From JAKPUX01 sp035353815 (GTDB lineage Bacteria > Zhuqueibacterota > Zhuqueibacteria > Residuimicrobiales > Residuimicrobiaceae), in the NCBI GenBank assembly GCA_035353815.1, contig DAOQAG010000008.1:1-64000 (forward strand): 64,000 nt of DNA, given 5' to 3'. Positions within the stretch are counted from its first letter, which is position 1; each line of letters starts with the position of its first letter. Positions 27,492-35,690 of this stretch are shown piece by piece. Below the pieces are notes generated by a model. The model ran no database searches. It was not told the DNA's origin and worked only from the letters and a program-made list of their open reading frames with translations. The position numbers were made by a program, and so were the translations under genes.

Positions 27492-27507
27492 GGATGGTTC
27501 TCCTTGT

Positions 27508-27990
27508 TTAGGGTTGATTTGTGGATGGATGGATGCATTGGGATGAATTCATTGCGCAGGAATGGAGCACCATACCGAACAGCTTTTGCTGCTGCCCGGG
27601 GCTGAGTAGCTTTTTTTGCGCCAGGAGATGATCGACCGAGGCCCGGGAGAGGCCATACTGGCGGTCGCTGATCCGCCGCAGCACCAACGAAATGACCGCA
27701 CTGTCCGGTTGCTCCTTCATCAGCTCTTGCGTCAGCACGACTTGCTCCTGCTCCAGTCTCTCCGAGAGGATCCGGGCATCGGCAGAGAAGCGGGAATGCA
27801 AGCTCTCCACCGCGGCGGTCTGCTCCGGGGAGAGATCGAGCTCTTGGCTCAGTATCCCGGCCGTGGCAACCGGGCAGCAGGCCTTGCTGCTGCAGTGCGC
27901 ACACCAACGCCGCCAGGCGAGCGAAGAAAAAGCCGCGAGGTTCACGACTGTGAGCAGGAGCAGTGCCGCCAAAAACCAGCGTTTCTTCAT
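27508..27990 (-). CDS. Spy/CpxP-like periplasmic protein with N-terminal Cys motif
   Basis: A 160-residue protein with one N-terminal membrane or signal segment (FLAALLLLTVVNLAAFSSLA) followed by WCAHCSSKACCP and a helical region. The helical part has two LTxxQ-like motifs (LSPEQTAAV and LSPGQQQKL), as in Spy/CpxP and heavy-metal-resistance periplasmic proteins. These family members act as periplasmic chaperones or metal sensors. The CxxC...CC motif right after the membrane is an unusual addition. The start ATG overlaps the anti-sigma stop (ATGA) and is preceded by GGAGGAGAA. It is likely an output or sensor component of the linked ECF system. Confidence 0.75.
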   Translation of the reverse strand: MKKRWFLAALLLLTVVNLAAFSSLAWRRWCAHCSSKACCPVATAGILSQELDLSPEQTAAVESLHSRFSADARILSERLEQEQVVLTQELMKEQPDSAVISLVLRRISDRQYGLSRASVDHLLAQKKLLSPGQQQKLFGMVLHSCAMNSSQCIHPSTNQP

Positions 27991-28520
27991 TTCTCCTCCG
28001 CCGCGGCCGGCTTGTACAGATCTTCCACAACCTGATAATAGGAGTGGGTATTGTCCGCCTGCAGCATGTCGGTATAAAACACTTCTTTCCAGGGTTGGTT
28101 CTGATCGACCACGGCCGGCGCTTCGTTCGGGAGGGCGCCGAGAATCAAACCGGCGCCGATCGCCGCCAGCAGCAGGACAGCTGCGGCCAGGGAACGGCCC
28201 GGCCCCAGCGGCATCAGGGCGGTGCTCCATGCGGAGCGGATGTGCGCCGACGCCGGGATTCCGGCCGGCTGCGATTGCCAGCGGGCGCGCACCCGCGGAT
28301 AGAGCGCGGCGGGAGCGGTGACCGCACGATCTGTGGCGGGCGCTCCGTAGATCCGGCCGAGCCGCTCCGCCAGCACGCGGCATGGCGCGCACTGCTCAAT
28401 ATGCTCCGCCACCTGCCGGTGCCGCTCCGCCTCCAGCCGCCCCTCGCGAAAGAGGAGCAGCATATTCTGGATTGTCCTGTGTCGCATCCTGGCCTCTATC
28501 CTGTTAGACACCTGTCTCAT
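27987..28520 (-). CDS. zinc-finger anti-sigma factor, single-pass membrane protein
   Basis: A 177-residue protein with an N-terminal zinc-finger anti-sigma motif (HIEQCAPC, the HxxxCxxC pattern), a basic/Pro linker, one membrane segment (SLAAAVLLLAAIGAGLILGA) and a ~50-residue periplasmic tail. Such proteins hold the cognate ECF sigma at the membrane until a signal releases it. The ATG at 28520 overlaps the sigma stop codon (ATGA), which supports coupling; a second ATG at 28487 is the alternative start. The stop overlaps the next start in the same way. Confidence 0.85.
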   Translation of the reverse strand: MRQVSNRIEARMRHRTIQNMLLLFREGRLEAERHRQVAEHIEQCAPCRVLAERLGRIYGAPATDRAVTAPAALYPRVRARWQSQPAGIPASAHIRSAWSTALMPLGPGRSLAAAVLLLAAIGAGLILGALPNEAPAVVDQNQPWKEVFYTDMLQADNTHSYYQVVEDLYKPAAAEEK

Positions 28521-29080
28521 GCAAAACTTGTATCCTTCAGCGCCTTTGCCAGCAATTTTCCGAGATTTTTTTTGGCTTGAAAGATCCGGCTCTCCACCGC
28601 GGTTAGCGAACACCCGAGAATCGCGGCGATCTCCTGGTAGCTTTTCTCCTCAAAGCGGAAGAGGATCAGGGCGGTGCGCTGCCGTTCGGGCAGGCGGTTG
28701 ATCGCCGCCGTCAGCAGCGCGGACTCCTCTTCACGCTCAATCCGGCGCTCCGCGCCCTCATCCGGGTGGGCGGCCTCGGGCTGCAATTCAAGCCATTCAA
28801 GCGAGAGCCAGCGCTTCACCTTGCGCTGCCGCTGCAGATTGAGGCAATAGTTCAGAGTGATCCGGTAGATCCATGAGGAGAGCTGGGCATCCGCGCGAAA
28901 TTGGGGCAGGGCCGCAAGAATCCTGAGGAAAATCTCCTGGGCGGCATCCTCCGCCTCCTGCCGGTTCTGCAGCATCCGCAGACACAGCCGGTAGATGCGG
29001 TCCGCATGCGCTTCATACAGCTCACGAAACGCCGCTTCATCCCGGGCCGCCAGCCGCTCAACCCAATCCTTATCCTGCAC
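28517..29080 (-). CDS. ECF (sigma-70 family) RNA polymerase sigma factor
   Basis: A 187-residue ECF sigma with region 2 (DRIYRLCLRMLQNRQEAEDAAQEIFLR, reading DAAQEIFL, and SSWIYRITLNYCLN) and region 4 (LPERQRTALILFRFEEKSYQEIA, then a helix-turn-helix ILGCSLTAVESRIF). It should direct RNA polymerase to a small regulon, probably including its own operon. The start is GTG with AGGA six bases upstream; no ATG fits region 2. It heads a four-gene operon with overlapping anti-sigma and Spy-like genes and a Cys-rich peptide. Confidence 0.92.
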   Translation of the reverse strand: MQDKDWVERLAARDEAAFRELYEAHADRIYRLCLRMLQNRQEAEDAAQEIFLRILAALPQFRADAQLSSWIYRITLNYCLNLQRQRKVKRWLSLEWLELQPEAAHPDEGAERRIEREEESALLTAAINRLPERQRTALILFRFEEKSYQEIAAILGCSLTAVESRIFQAKKNLGKLLAKALKDTSFA

Positions 29081-29157
29081 CTTGATTCCTGTCTCTTTCC
29101 GCTCTCTCTCGGCCCCTGCCGGCTCAGCGCGCTGTGCCGCGGCGGCGCCGCAACGGC

Positions 29158-29673
29158 CTACACGTTCAGGCGCAGCACCGCCTTGAATTCGCCGCGGATT
29201 TCGTAACTTTTGCCGCTCTCCTCTTGGAGCAGCTCCGCGCGAAACTGCCCCTCGATAAAGGGATCCGCAACGCGAGTGATGCGGACCTCGCCTCGTGCAG
29301 TAAGCGGCGGGCTTTGCGCCGACACCGTAAAGGCGACGAGTTCCGCCGGCAAGCTCTGGTCCTGCCAGCGGCGAAGATCGCTCTCCCGGCTGTTGATGCT
29401 GAGCAGCAGACGCGGGTATTTGTCGGACTGGATATCATAATTATAGATCTGCAAATTATCCTCGGGGAAAAGATCCCCGCGCGGCGTGAACTGGGCGACG
29501 ACAAAACGGTCGTGCATCGTCTTGCCCTCGACGGTGAATCGCAGCATGCCGCCGTTGTCCGTGCGATCGCCCACCGCTGCGAGCGGGGCCTGCTGGCGCG
29601 GCTTATCCTGCTTTTTCCCGCACCCTAAAAGCACCATCAGGGCGACAAGAGCGAGGAAAATTCTTCTTGTCAT
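29158..29673 (-). CDS. predicted lipoprotein, unknown function
   Basis: A 171-residue protein with a type II signal peptide and lipobox (ALMVLLGCGKK), so a membrane-anchored lipoprotein processed by LspA. The mature part is beta-rich, with Glu/Gln/Arg and no cysteine besides the lipobox residue. I recognise no family. AAGGAAACGAG precedes the ATG. It is separated from the sigma gene by 77 bp and may belong to the same transcript, or have its own promoter upstream, where TATACT is visible near 29690. Confidence 0.7.
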   Translation of the reverse strand: MTRRIFLALVALMVLLGCGKKQDKPRQQAPLAAVGDRTDNGGMLRFTVEGKTMHDRFVVAQFTPRGDLFPEDNLQIYNYDIQSDKYPRLLLSINSRESDLRRWQDQSLPAELVAFTVSAQSPPLTARGEVRITRVADPFIEGQFRAELLQEESGKSYEIRGEFKAVLRLNV

Positions 29674-29836
29674 CTCGTTTCCTTTTAGTATATTAAACCA
29701 GAGAGTTCAATTTACGGGATCGGGCGCGAACTAGCAAGACTTGTTTTGCGCTGAACCGGTTCGCCGCGGCTTATGCGCAAACCGGCCCAGACGCCCGCCC
29801 GCGGAAGGGCCACTTTTTGCATGGAGTCTTGATCCT

Positions 29837-31078
29837 ATGAACACAAATGAGGAGCGCTGTGCCGAGCGCTTTCTGCGCTACACCACCTTTGATACCCAGT
29901 CTTCGGAAGAGTCCGCCAGCTATCCGAGCACGGAAAAACAAAAGATCCTCGGCCAGCAATTGGTCCGGGAACTGCTGGAGATGGGGTTGAAAGATGCCGC
30001 AATCGATGCGTGGGGCTATGTGACCGCCACCCTCCCCGCCAATGTGGATCATCCGGTGCCGGTCATCGGCCTGATCGCCCACATGGACACCTCGCCTGAA
30101 GTAAGCGGCGCCGGCGTCAAGGCGATCATCCACCACAACTACCGCGGCGGCGATATCACCCTGCCCGCCGGCATCGTCATCCGCGCCGCGGAGACGCCGG
30201 AACTCGCCCGCCAGATCGGTCATGACATCATCACCTCCGATGGCAGCACCCTGCTCGGTGCCGACAACAAGGCGGGCATCGCCGAGATCCTCACCGCTGT
30301 GGACCATCTCCGCCGCCATCCGGAGATTCCGCACGGCATGCTGCGCATCGCCATCACCCCGGACGAAGAGGTGGGCCGCGGCACAGAGCATTTCGATGTT
30401 GCCGCTTTCGGCGCTGATTTTGCCTATACCATCGACGGCGAATCCCTCGGCGAGGTCGAGGATGAAACCTTTTGCGCCGACAGCGTGACCATCACCATCG
30501 CCGGGGTCAATCTCCACCCCGGCTACGCCAAAGGCAAGCTCGTCAACGCCATCAAGATCGCCGCGCGGATCATCGATCAATTGCCCGCCGATGCCCTCTC
30601 CCCGGAAACCACGTCAGGCCGGGAGGGGTATATCCATCCCCATCACATCCATGGCGGCGTCGAAGAAGCCACCCTCAAGTTCCTCATTCGCGATTTCACC
30701 GTCGAAGGCCTGCAGGAGAAGGAAGCCCGTCTGCAACAATGGGCGGAACAGGTCATGACGAGCTGCCCCAAAGCGCAGATGACCTTCAAGGTGGATGAGT
30801 CCTACCGCAATATGAAGTATGAAATCGAGAAAAAGCCCCATGTGGTGGAGTACGCGCTCGAGGCCGTGCGCCGTACCGAGGTCACCCCCGTCCGCAACAT
30901 CATCCGCGGCGGCACCGACGGATCACGCCTCTCCTACCAGGGGCTCCTCACACCCAATATCTTCACCGGCGGGCACAATTTTCATTCCCGCCAGGAGTGG
31001 ATCTCCATCCAGGACATGGAAAAGGCCGTGGAGGTGATCATCCATCTCGCCCGGATCTGGACGGAAAAGAGCCGCTGA
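29837..31078 (+). CDS. pepT: peptidase T (tripeptide aminopeptidase, M20 family)
   Basis: A 413-residue cytoplasmic zinc aminopeptidase that removes N-terminal residues from tripeptides. The dinuclear metal site is visible in order: HMDTSPEVSG, SDGSTLLGADNKAGIAE, TPDEEVGRG, TIDGESLGE and GGHNFHSRQEW. NIIRGGTDGSRLSYQGL is the PepT dimerisation/substrate segment. The length is normal for PepT. The ATG at 29837 is chosen because the conserved family N terminus begins there and GGAG lies about ten bases upstream. It converges with the PTS gene. Confidence 0.95.
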   Translation: MNTNEERCAERFLRYTTFDTQSSEESASYPSTEKQKILGQQLVRELLEMGLKDAAIDAWGYVTATLPANVDHPVPVIGLIAHMDTSPEVSGAGVKAIIHHNYRGGDITLPAGIVIRAAETPELARQIGHDIITSDGSTLLGADNKAGIAEILTAVDHLRRHPEIPHGMLRIAITPDEEVGRGTEHFDVAAFGADFAYTIDGESLGEVEDETFCADSVTITIAGVNLHPGYAKGKLVNAIKIAARIIDQLPADALSPETTSGREGYIHPHHIHGGVEEATLKFLIRDFTVEGLQEKEARLQQWAEQVMTSCPKAQMTFKVDESYRNMKYEIEKKPHVVEYALEAVRRTEVTPVRNIIRGGTDGSRLSYQGLLTPNIFTGGHNFHSRQEWISIQDMEKAVEVIIHLARIWTEKSR

Positions 31079-31115
31079 TCCCGCCTCTGCCCCGCCGCCG
31101 CTGGCCTGAAATGAC

Positions 31116-31148
31116 AAGAGCCGCAGCATGGTTCATGCTGCGGCTCTT
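31116..31148. terminator. perfect 15-bp hairpin between convergent pepT and PTS genes
   Basis: AAGAGCCGCAGCATG (31116-31130) is fully complementary to 31134-31148 with a 3-base loop. The T tract is short on the plus strand and weak on the minus strand, so termination efficiency is uncertain, but position and symmetry fit a shared terminator. Confidence 0.65.
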
Positions 31149-31184
31149 TAGGTATCATCCCTTCCGCAAGATTCTGCCGGGCGG

Positions 31185-31649
31185 TCAGATGGTCAGGCCT
31201 TCGGCTTTCTCGAGCAGCTCCAGCACCTCTTGTGCGGAATGGGCCTTGAGCAGCTGCTTGCGCAGGGTGTCCTCTTTCAGCAGCCGGGAAAGCTTGGCGA
31301 GGATCTTCAGATAGTCGCCCACGGTGTCGACCGGGGTGCCCAGCAAAAAGAGCAGCCGCACCGGATCATCGTCCTCTGCACCGAAATCCACCCCGTGTTT
31401 GAGCCGCGCGAAGGCAATGATCAGGCGGCTAACCGCACGGGTGCGCGCATGCGGGATGGCGATCCCTTTGCCGATCCCGGTACTGCCGAGGCGCTCCCGT
31501 TCGTAGACCTCTTTTTTGAACTCTTCCGCATTCTGTATCAAATGAGCTTTGGCCATATGCTCGACGATTTCCGAAATGGCTTCGGTCTTGTCCCCCGCCT
31601 CCAGATCGAGAAATATCGAGTTTGGGCTCATGTATTCCAGTAATCGCAA
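31185..31649 (-). CDS. PTS EIIA domain protein (fructose/nitrogen type, PtsN-like)
   Basis: A 154-residue stand-alone EIIA domain with the phosphorylatable His in GIAIPHARTRAV and the typical LGSTGIGKGIAIPH approach. No other PTS component is near, which suggests a regulatory PtsN-like role. The start is taken as TTG at 31649: GAGGAGGAG ends a few bases before it, and the family N terminus (R/KLLEYMSPNSIFLDL) begins there. The later ATG at 31631 would remove the first conserved residues. It is downstream of pyk but separated from it by a strong terminator. Confidence 0.88.
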   Translation of the reverse strand: MRLLEYMSPNSIFLDLEAGDKTEAISEIVEHMAKAHLIQNAEEFKKEVYERERLGSTGIGKGIAIPHARTRAVSRLIIAFARLKHGVDFGAEDDDPVRLLFLLGTPVDTVGDYLKILAKLSRLLKEDTLRKQLLKAHSAQEVLELLEKAEGLTI

Positions 31650-31707
31650 CGCACTCCTCCTCGCCGCCTGCACCGGGCTACGCCCCATCCGGCTGTCATC
31701 CGTCTTT

Positions 31708-31738
31708 AAAAAAAAGACAGCTTAACGAACAAGCTGCC
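31708..31738 (-). terminator. Rho-independent terminator downstream of pyk
   Basis: GACAGCTT (31716-31723) pairs with AAGCTGCC (31731-31738), including one G-U pair in the RNA, around a 7-base loop. Eight T residues follow on the minus strand (31715-31708). Confidence 0.85.
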
Positions 31739-31812
31739 CAAAAAATAACATTTTACGTCATTAATGTATCGTTTTAATTCGTAAAAGTCAAGTGATTCCC
31801 CTGCACGCCCCT

Positions 31813-33231
31813 TTACAGGCTCTGAATTTTGATAAAATTGGTGCTGACCCCGGCCCCGAAGGGATGGCCGCCGACCATAATAACCTGCCCCGTCTGGCCG
31901 GCGAGATGGCGCTGCAAGAGCGGCTGCACCCGCGGCCACAAGCTTTGCAGGTCGGCCACAAACTCGATGTGCTGCGGTATCACTCCCCACACCAGGTTCA
32001 GCCGCCGCCAGGTGCGCTGATCCGGGGTGAAGGCAAAGATCGGCGTGTGCGGGCGCTGCTGCGCGATGAGGCGCGCCGTGTTGCCCGACAGGGTGAAGAC
32101 GCAGATGGCCGCGATCGGGATCTGCTGGACGATCGTCGCCGCCGCAGCCGCAATCGCCTGGGGCGCGCTGCGCGGCTGCGGAATGTTCCAGCGCCGGTCG
32201 GCGCCCAGATCGCCATGGCGCTCGCTCGCCTCCGCCACCTCCGCGATCCGCGCCATCATCGCCACCGCCTCGACCGGATAGCGCCCGACCGCCGACTCGC
32301 CGCTGAGCATGACCGCATCGCTGCCGTCAATGATGGCATTGGCGACATCGTTGACCTCGGCGCGCGTCGGACGCGGATTGGTGATCATCGATTCTAGCAT
32401 CTGGGTGGCGGTGATCACCGGCCGGCCCGCAGCATTGGCCGCCTCGATCAGCTGCTTCTGCAGGATCGGCACCTGTTCCGGCGGCATCTCCACACCCAGA
32501 TCCCCGCGCGCCACCATCACCCCATCGACCTCAGCGAGGATCTCCGGCAATTCATCAAAGGCCTCGGCGCGCTCGATCTTGGCCACCACCGGGGTGGTCT
32601 TGCCGGCGGCGGCAATCGCGGTCTTGATCTCGCGGATATCCGCGGCATGCCGCACAAAGGAGAGGGTCACCAGATCGACCTCCTGCTCCAGGCCAAAGGC
32701 GAGATCCTCGCGGTCCTTTACGGTCAAGGCCGGTGCACTCAGCGGCACCCCCGGCAGGTTGATCCCCTGGTGCGCGCGCAGCATACCGCCGGTCACCACC
32801 TCGGTGATCACCTCCCGGCCGGTCACCTTGACCACACGCACCTCCATCAGCCCATCCGAGAGCAGCACCCGGTCGCCCGGCCGCACATCATCCGGCAAGG
32901 CCGCATAGCTGGTGCTGACCCTCCGGGCATCCCCGTCGCACGCCGCCGTGGTGATGACCAGGGCCGCGCCGGGCCGCAGCTCGACCGCCTCCACGCCGGC
33001 GAGCGCGCCGGTGCGGATCTTGGGCCCTTGCAGATCCTGCAAAATGGCCACCGGCTGCTCCTTCATCGCCGCGACGCGCCGGACATCGGCGATCAACGCC
33101 GCATGCTCCGCATAGGTGCCGTGGGAAAAATTGATCCGGGCGACGTTCATCCCCGCATCGATGAGCTGTTCCAGTACTGCCGGTTCCCGCGAGGCGGGCC
33201 CCAGCGTGGCGACAATTTTCGTGCTTCTCAC
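31813..33231 (-). CDS. pyk: pyruvate kinase
   Basis: A 472-residue glycolytic enzyme converting phosphoenolpyruvate and ADP to pyruvate and ATP. Visible motifs are TKIVATLGPASRE, MNVARINFSHGTYAEH, ILQDLQGPKIRTG, the catalytic Lys in VVAKIERAEAFDEL, ARGDLGVEMP and TQMLESMITNPRPTRAEVND. The length corresponds to the short form without an extra C-terminal domain. The GTG start at 33231 overlaps the upstream stop (GTGA) and has GGAGG seven bases upstream. It is co-transcribed with the histidine phosphatase gene; both look like central carbon genes. Confidence 0.96.
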   Translation of the reverse strand: MRSTKIVATLGPASREPAVLEQLIDAGMNVARINFSHGTYAEHAALIADVRRVAAMKEQPVAILQDLQGPKIRTGALAGVEAVELRPGAALVITTAACDGDARRVSTSYAALPDDVRPGDRVLLSDGLMEVRVVKVTGREVITEVVTGGMLRAHQGINLPGVPLSAPALTVKDREDLAFGLEQEVDLVTLSFVRHAADIREIKTAIAAAGKTTPVVAKIERAEAFDELPEILAEVDGVMVARGDLGVEMPPEQVPILQKQLIEAANAAGRPVITATQMLESMITNPRPTRAEVNDVANAIIDGSDAVMLSGESAVGRYPVEAVAMMARIAEVAEASERHGDLGADRRWNIPQPRSAPQAIAAAAATIVQQIPIAAICVFTLSGNTARLIAQQRPHTPIFAFTPDQRTWRRLNLVWGVIPQHIEFVADLQSLWPRVQPLLQRHLAGQTGQVIMVGGHPFGAGVSTNFIKIQSL

Positions 33232-33860
33232 AAACCTGCCTCCGCTCCGTCCAGATGGTCCACTTCGCCCCAGGTGACCAGAAACCAGCTCCCCTTGCGG
33301 CAGAGAAATCTCTGGATGCCCGCATTCTTGATGCTCACCCGGAAATGATGGCTGGGAGGGAGGTGGAGAACATGGCGCAGCATGGCGATGAGAATGCCGC
33401 CATGGGTGACCACCACCAGCCGCCGGTTGGGATTGTCGCGCACGACCTCCTCCATAAACTCGGCGATTTCCATCTGCTTCTGTGCACGGCTCTGCCCGCC
33501 GGGCAAGGCATACTCGGCATCCTGGACAAAAAACCGCTCCCAGGCCTCGGCGTGCTTCTCCTGCGCCTCCCCCTGGGTCATCCCCTGAAAGGTGCCCATA
33601 TGGATTTCACGCAGACGCACATCAGTGAACAGCGCCATCTTGCGTTCGCCGCGGATGATCTCCGCGGTCTTGAAGGCCCGCTTGAGATCACTGCTGTAAA
33701 TCCTGTCGACCGGCTCGGCGGCCAGGCGCGACGCTACCGCCTGCGCCTGCAAAATACCGGTGGCACTCAAGGGCACATCCATGTGACCCTGCATGCGCTT
33801 GTCCGCATTCCACTCGGTCTCACCGTGGCGCACGACGATCAATTCTGTTCCGGATTCCAT
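33228..33860 (-). CDS. histidine phosphatase family protein (phosphoglycerate-mutase-like)
   Basis: A 210-residue member of the RHG phosphatase superfamily. The phosphohistidine motif is VVRHGETEWNADKRMQG, the second His is in VVTHGGILIAM, and Glu-rich REIHMGTFQGMT lies between. Cofactor-independent-like GpmB, alpha-ribazole phosphatase and similar enzymes share this pattern, so the substrate is undecided; adjacency to pyk slightly favours a sugar phosphate. Two ATGs are adjacent at 33863 and 33860; the second is chosen because GGAGG abuts the first. The stop overlaps the pyk start. Confidence 0.85.
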   Translation of the reverse strand: MESGTELIVVRHGETEWNADKRMQGHMDVPLSATGILQAQAVASRLAAEPVDRIYSSDLKRAFKTAEIIRGERKMALFTDVRLREIHMGTFQGMTQGEAQEKHAEAWERFFVQDAEYALPGGQSRAQKQMEIAEFMEEVVRDNPNRRLVVVTHGGILIAMLRHVLHLPPSHHFRVSIKNAGIQRFLCRKGSWFLVTWGEVDHLDGAEAGL

Positions 33861-33890
33861 CATCCTCCCGCTTTTCCTGGGTATGTGTAT

Positions 33891-33919
33891 AACTTACCAA
33901 GTTTTTTCGAAATTTGCAA
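33891..33919 (-). promoter_or_regulatory. candidate promoter for the phosphatase-pyk pair
   Basis: On the minus strand TTGCAA (33919-33914) and TAAGTT (33896-33891) are 17 bases apart, in an AT-rich stretch 30 bases before the start codon. The match to consensus is moderate. Confidence 0.4.
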
Positions 33920-34074
33920 AATATGTTTCGCCCGCGGCCGGCAGCAGCGCCTGCCAGCGAAACGGAGCAGCCTTCCGGTTGCCAAAATAAATCGCTATGA
34001 TTTGCAAAAATTATTATGTATACTGTAATTTATAAAAATAATCCACCAACCCTAGAATGCGGAAGGAGAACTTC

Positions 34075-35085
34075 ATGCGCAAAATGTTCATCCTGACCCT
34101 GTTAGCCGGAGCCCTGCTCGCCGGCGGCTGCGGTGGTCAAAAAGGTATGAAGCTGGAGAAGGGCACGCCTATCTATGATGTCGCGAAGGAACTCGCGAAA
34201 TCCTATCCCGCGGTCGATCCCGACGCCAATAAAACCCTGGTCAAGTGCAAATATTTCACCATCACTCCCGGCACCTTCTTCACCGAAATGCAGATGGCCA
34301 TGGGCAAGAATATCGACCAGATCAAGACGCTCGATCCCAAACGCCTGCCCGATTTCCTCAAGGTGAACATCGAACGTATGGGTGAGCGCAATCTGCTCCT
34401 GGAAGGCGCCAAACAGGCCGGTGTCAGCATCAAACCGACCGAAGTCGACAGCACCCTGAAATTCATCTATACCCAGAACGGCGGCGAAGAGGCCTTCCTG
34501 AAGCGCCTCGGCGGCGAGGGCATCAGCATCGAAACCGTCAAAAAAGACGTCGAGCGCGAAATGACCATGCGCAAATATTTCGACAAACTCTATGCCGATG
34601 TCAAGGTGACCGATGCCGACCTCAAAGAGGCCTACAGCCAGGATAAAACCGCTTCGGTGCGCCACATCCTGCTCATGACCCAGGGCAAGGATGAGGCCGC
34701 CAAGGCCGAGATCCGGAAAAAGATGGAAGGCCTGCTCAGCCGCGCCAAAGCCGGTGAGGATTTCGCCACGCTGGCCAAGGAAAACACCGAGGACCCGGGC
34801 TCCAAAGCAACCGGCGGACTCTATGAGAATTTCCCCCGCGGCCACATGGTCAAACCCTTCGAGGATGCCGCTTTCACCGTGCCGGTCGGCGGTCTTTCGG
34901 ATATCATCGAAACCCAGTACGGCTACCATATCCTCCAGGTCATCGATCGCAAAAAAGAGACCCGCCCCTTCGACGAGGTCAAGAGCGATCTCGAACAGCA
35001 GCTGCTGCGCAGCAAGCGCCGCGACCTGAACAGCTCGATCGTCGAAAAACTGAAAAAAGAAACCGGCTACGAGATCTTCGTCTAG
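34075..35085 (+). CDS. parvulin-type peptidyl-prolyl isomerase lipoprotein (PrsA/SurA-like)
   Basis: A 336-residue lipoprotein with lipobox LLAGGC after a short signal peptide, a helical N-terminal chaperone-like region (~40-190) and one parvulin rotamase domain (~205-300). The rotamase domain carries ASVRHILLMTQGKDE, FATLAKENTEDPGS, GGLYENFPRG and TQYGYHILQV. Members help fold exported proteins in the cell envelope. GGAAGGAG precedes the ATG at 34075 by about 7 bases, which decides against the upstream ATG at 34057. The upstream region is very AT-rich; TTGCAA (34002-34007) and TAATTT (34026-34031) could be its promoter. A strong terminator follows. Confidence 0.92.
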   Translation: MRKMFILTLLAGALLAGGCGGQKGMKLEKGTPIYDVAKELAKSYPAVDPDANKTLVKCKYFTITPGTFFTEMQMAMGKNIDQIKTLDPKRLPDFLKVNIERMGERNLLLEGAKQAGVSIKPTEVDSTLKFIYTQNGGEEAFLKRLGGEGISIETVKKDVEREMTMRKYFDKLYADVKVTDADLKEAYSQDKTASVRHILLMTQGKDEAAKAEIRKKMEGLLSRAKAGEDFATLAKENTEDPGSKATGGLYENFPRGHMVKPFEDAAFTVPVGGLSDIIETQYGYHILQVIDRKKETRPFDEVKSDLEQQLLRSKRRDLNSSIVEKLKKETGYEIFV

Positions 35086-35120
35086 ATCCGCCGGTGCTGC
35101 AAAACGGATAATGAGCCCCA

Positions 35121-35158
35121 GGCTCCGGTCGCATCCAGGACCGGAGCCTTCTTTTTTT
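35121..35158 (+). terminator. Rho-independent terminator of the parvulin gene
   Basis: GGCTCCGGTC (35121-35130) pairs with GACCGGAGCC (35139-35148) around an 8-base loop, followed by TTCTTTTTTT. Confidence 0.93.
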
Positions 35159-35186
35159 CCACCCTTTGCGCCGTGGAGAAACGACC

Positions 35187-35690
35187 ATGTCAAACCCCAA
35201 TCCCTGTGCCATCCGTCCCGCCACCGCCGCGGACGCTCCGGCCTTGCTGGAGTTGATCCGGGGCATTGCCGCCTATGAAAAGCTTGCGCACGCGGTGGTC
35301 AACACCGAAGCGGCCCTCCTCAAGAACGGATTCGGGCCGGATCCCTACTTCCGCGCCCTCCTCTGCGAAGTGCCGGGCAAACCCGACCCGGTCGGCTTCG
35401 CCCTCTATTTTTTCACCTACTCCACCTTTACCGGCAAGCCGAGCCTCTATCTCGAGGACCTCTTTGTCCGGCCTGAGGAACGCAGCAGCGGCTACGGCAA
35501 GGCGCTCTTTATGGAATTGGTCAGGATCGCGGGGGAAAAAGGCTGCGGCCGGATGGAGTGGTCGGTGCTGGACTGGAATCGCCCGGCCATCGATTTTTAT
35601 CTGCGGATGGGAGCAAAACCCCTGGAGGAATGGACGGTCTATCGCCTCGATGAAACAGCGCTGGCCGCACTCGCGGCGCAACCGGCCTAG
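35187..35690 (+). CDS. GNAT family N-acetyltransferase (diamine acetyltransferase-like)
   Basis: A 167-residue GNAT enzyme using acetyl-CoA. The pattern SLYLEDLFVRPEERSSGYGK (motif A with the R/Q-x-x-G-x-G/A pyrophosphate loop as RSSGYGK), then WSVLDWNRPAIDFYLRMGA, is characteristic of the spermidine/thialysine N-acetyltransferase branch. The real substrate is undetermined. TGGAGAAA lies about 8 bases before the ATG. Its TAG stop shares CTAG with the stop of the convergent flavoprotein gene. Confidence 0.85.
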   Translation: MSNPNPCAIRPATAADAPALLELIRGIAAYEKLAHAVVNTEAALLKNGFGPDPYFRALLCEVPGKPDPVGFALYFFTYSTFTGKPSLYLEDLFVRPEERSSGYGKALFMELVRIAGEKGCGRMEWSVLDWNRPAIDFYLRMGAKPLEEWTVYRLDETALAALAAQPA

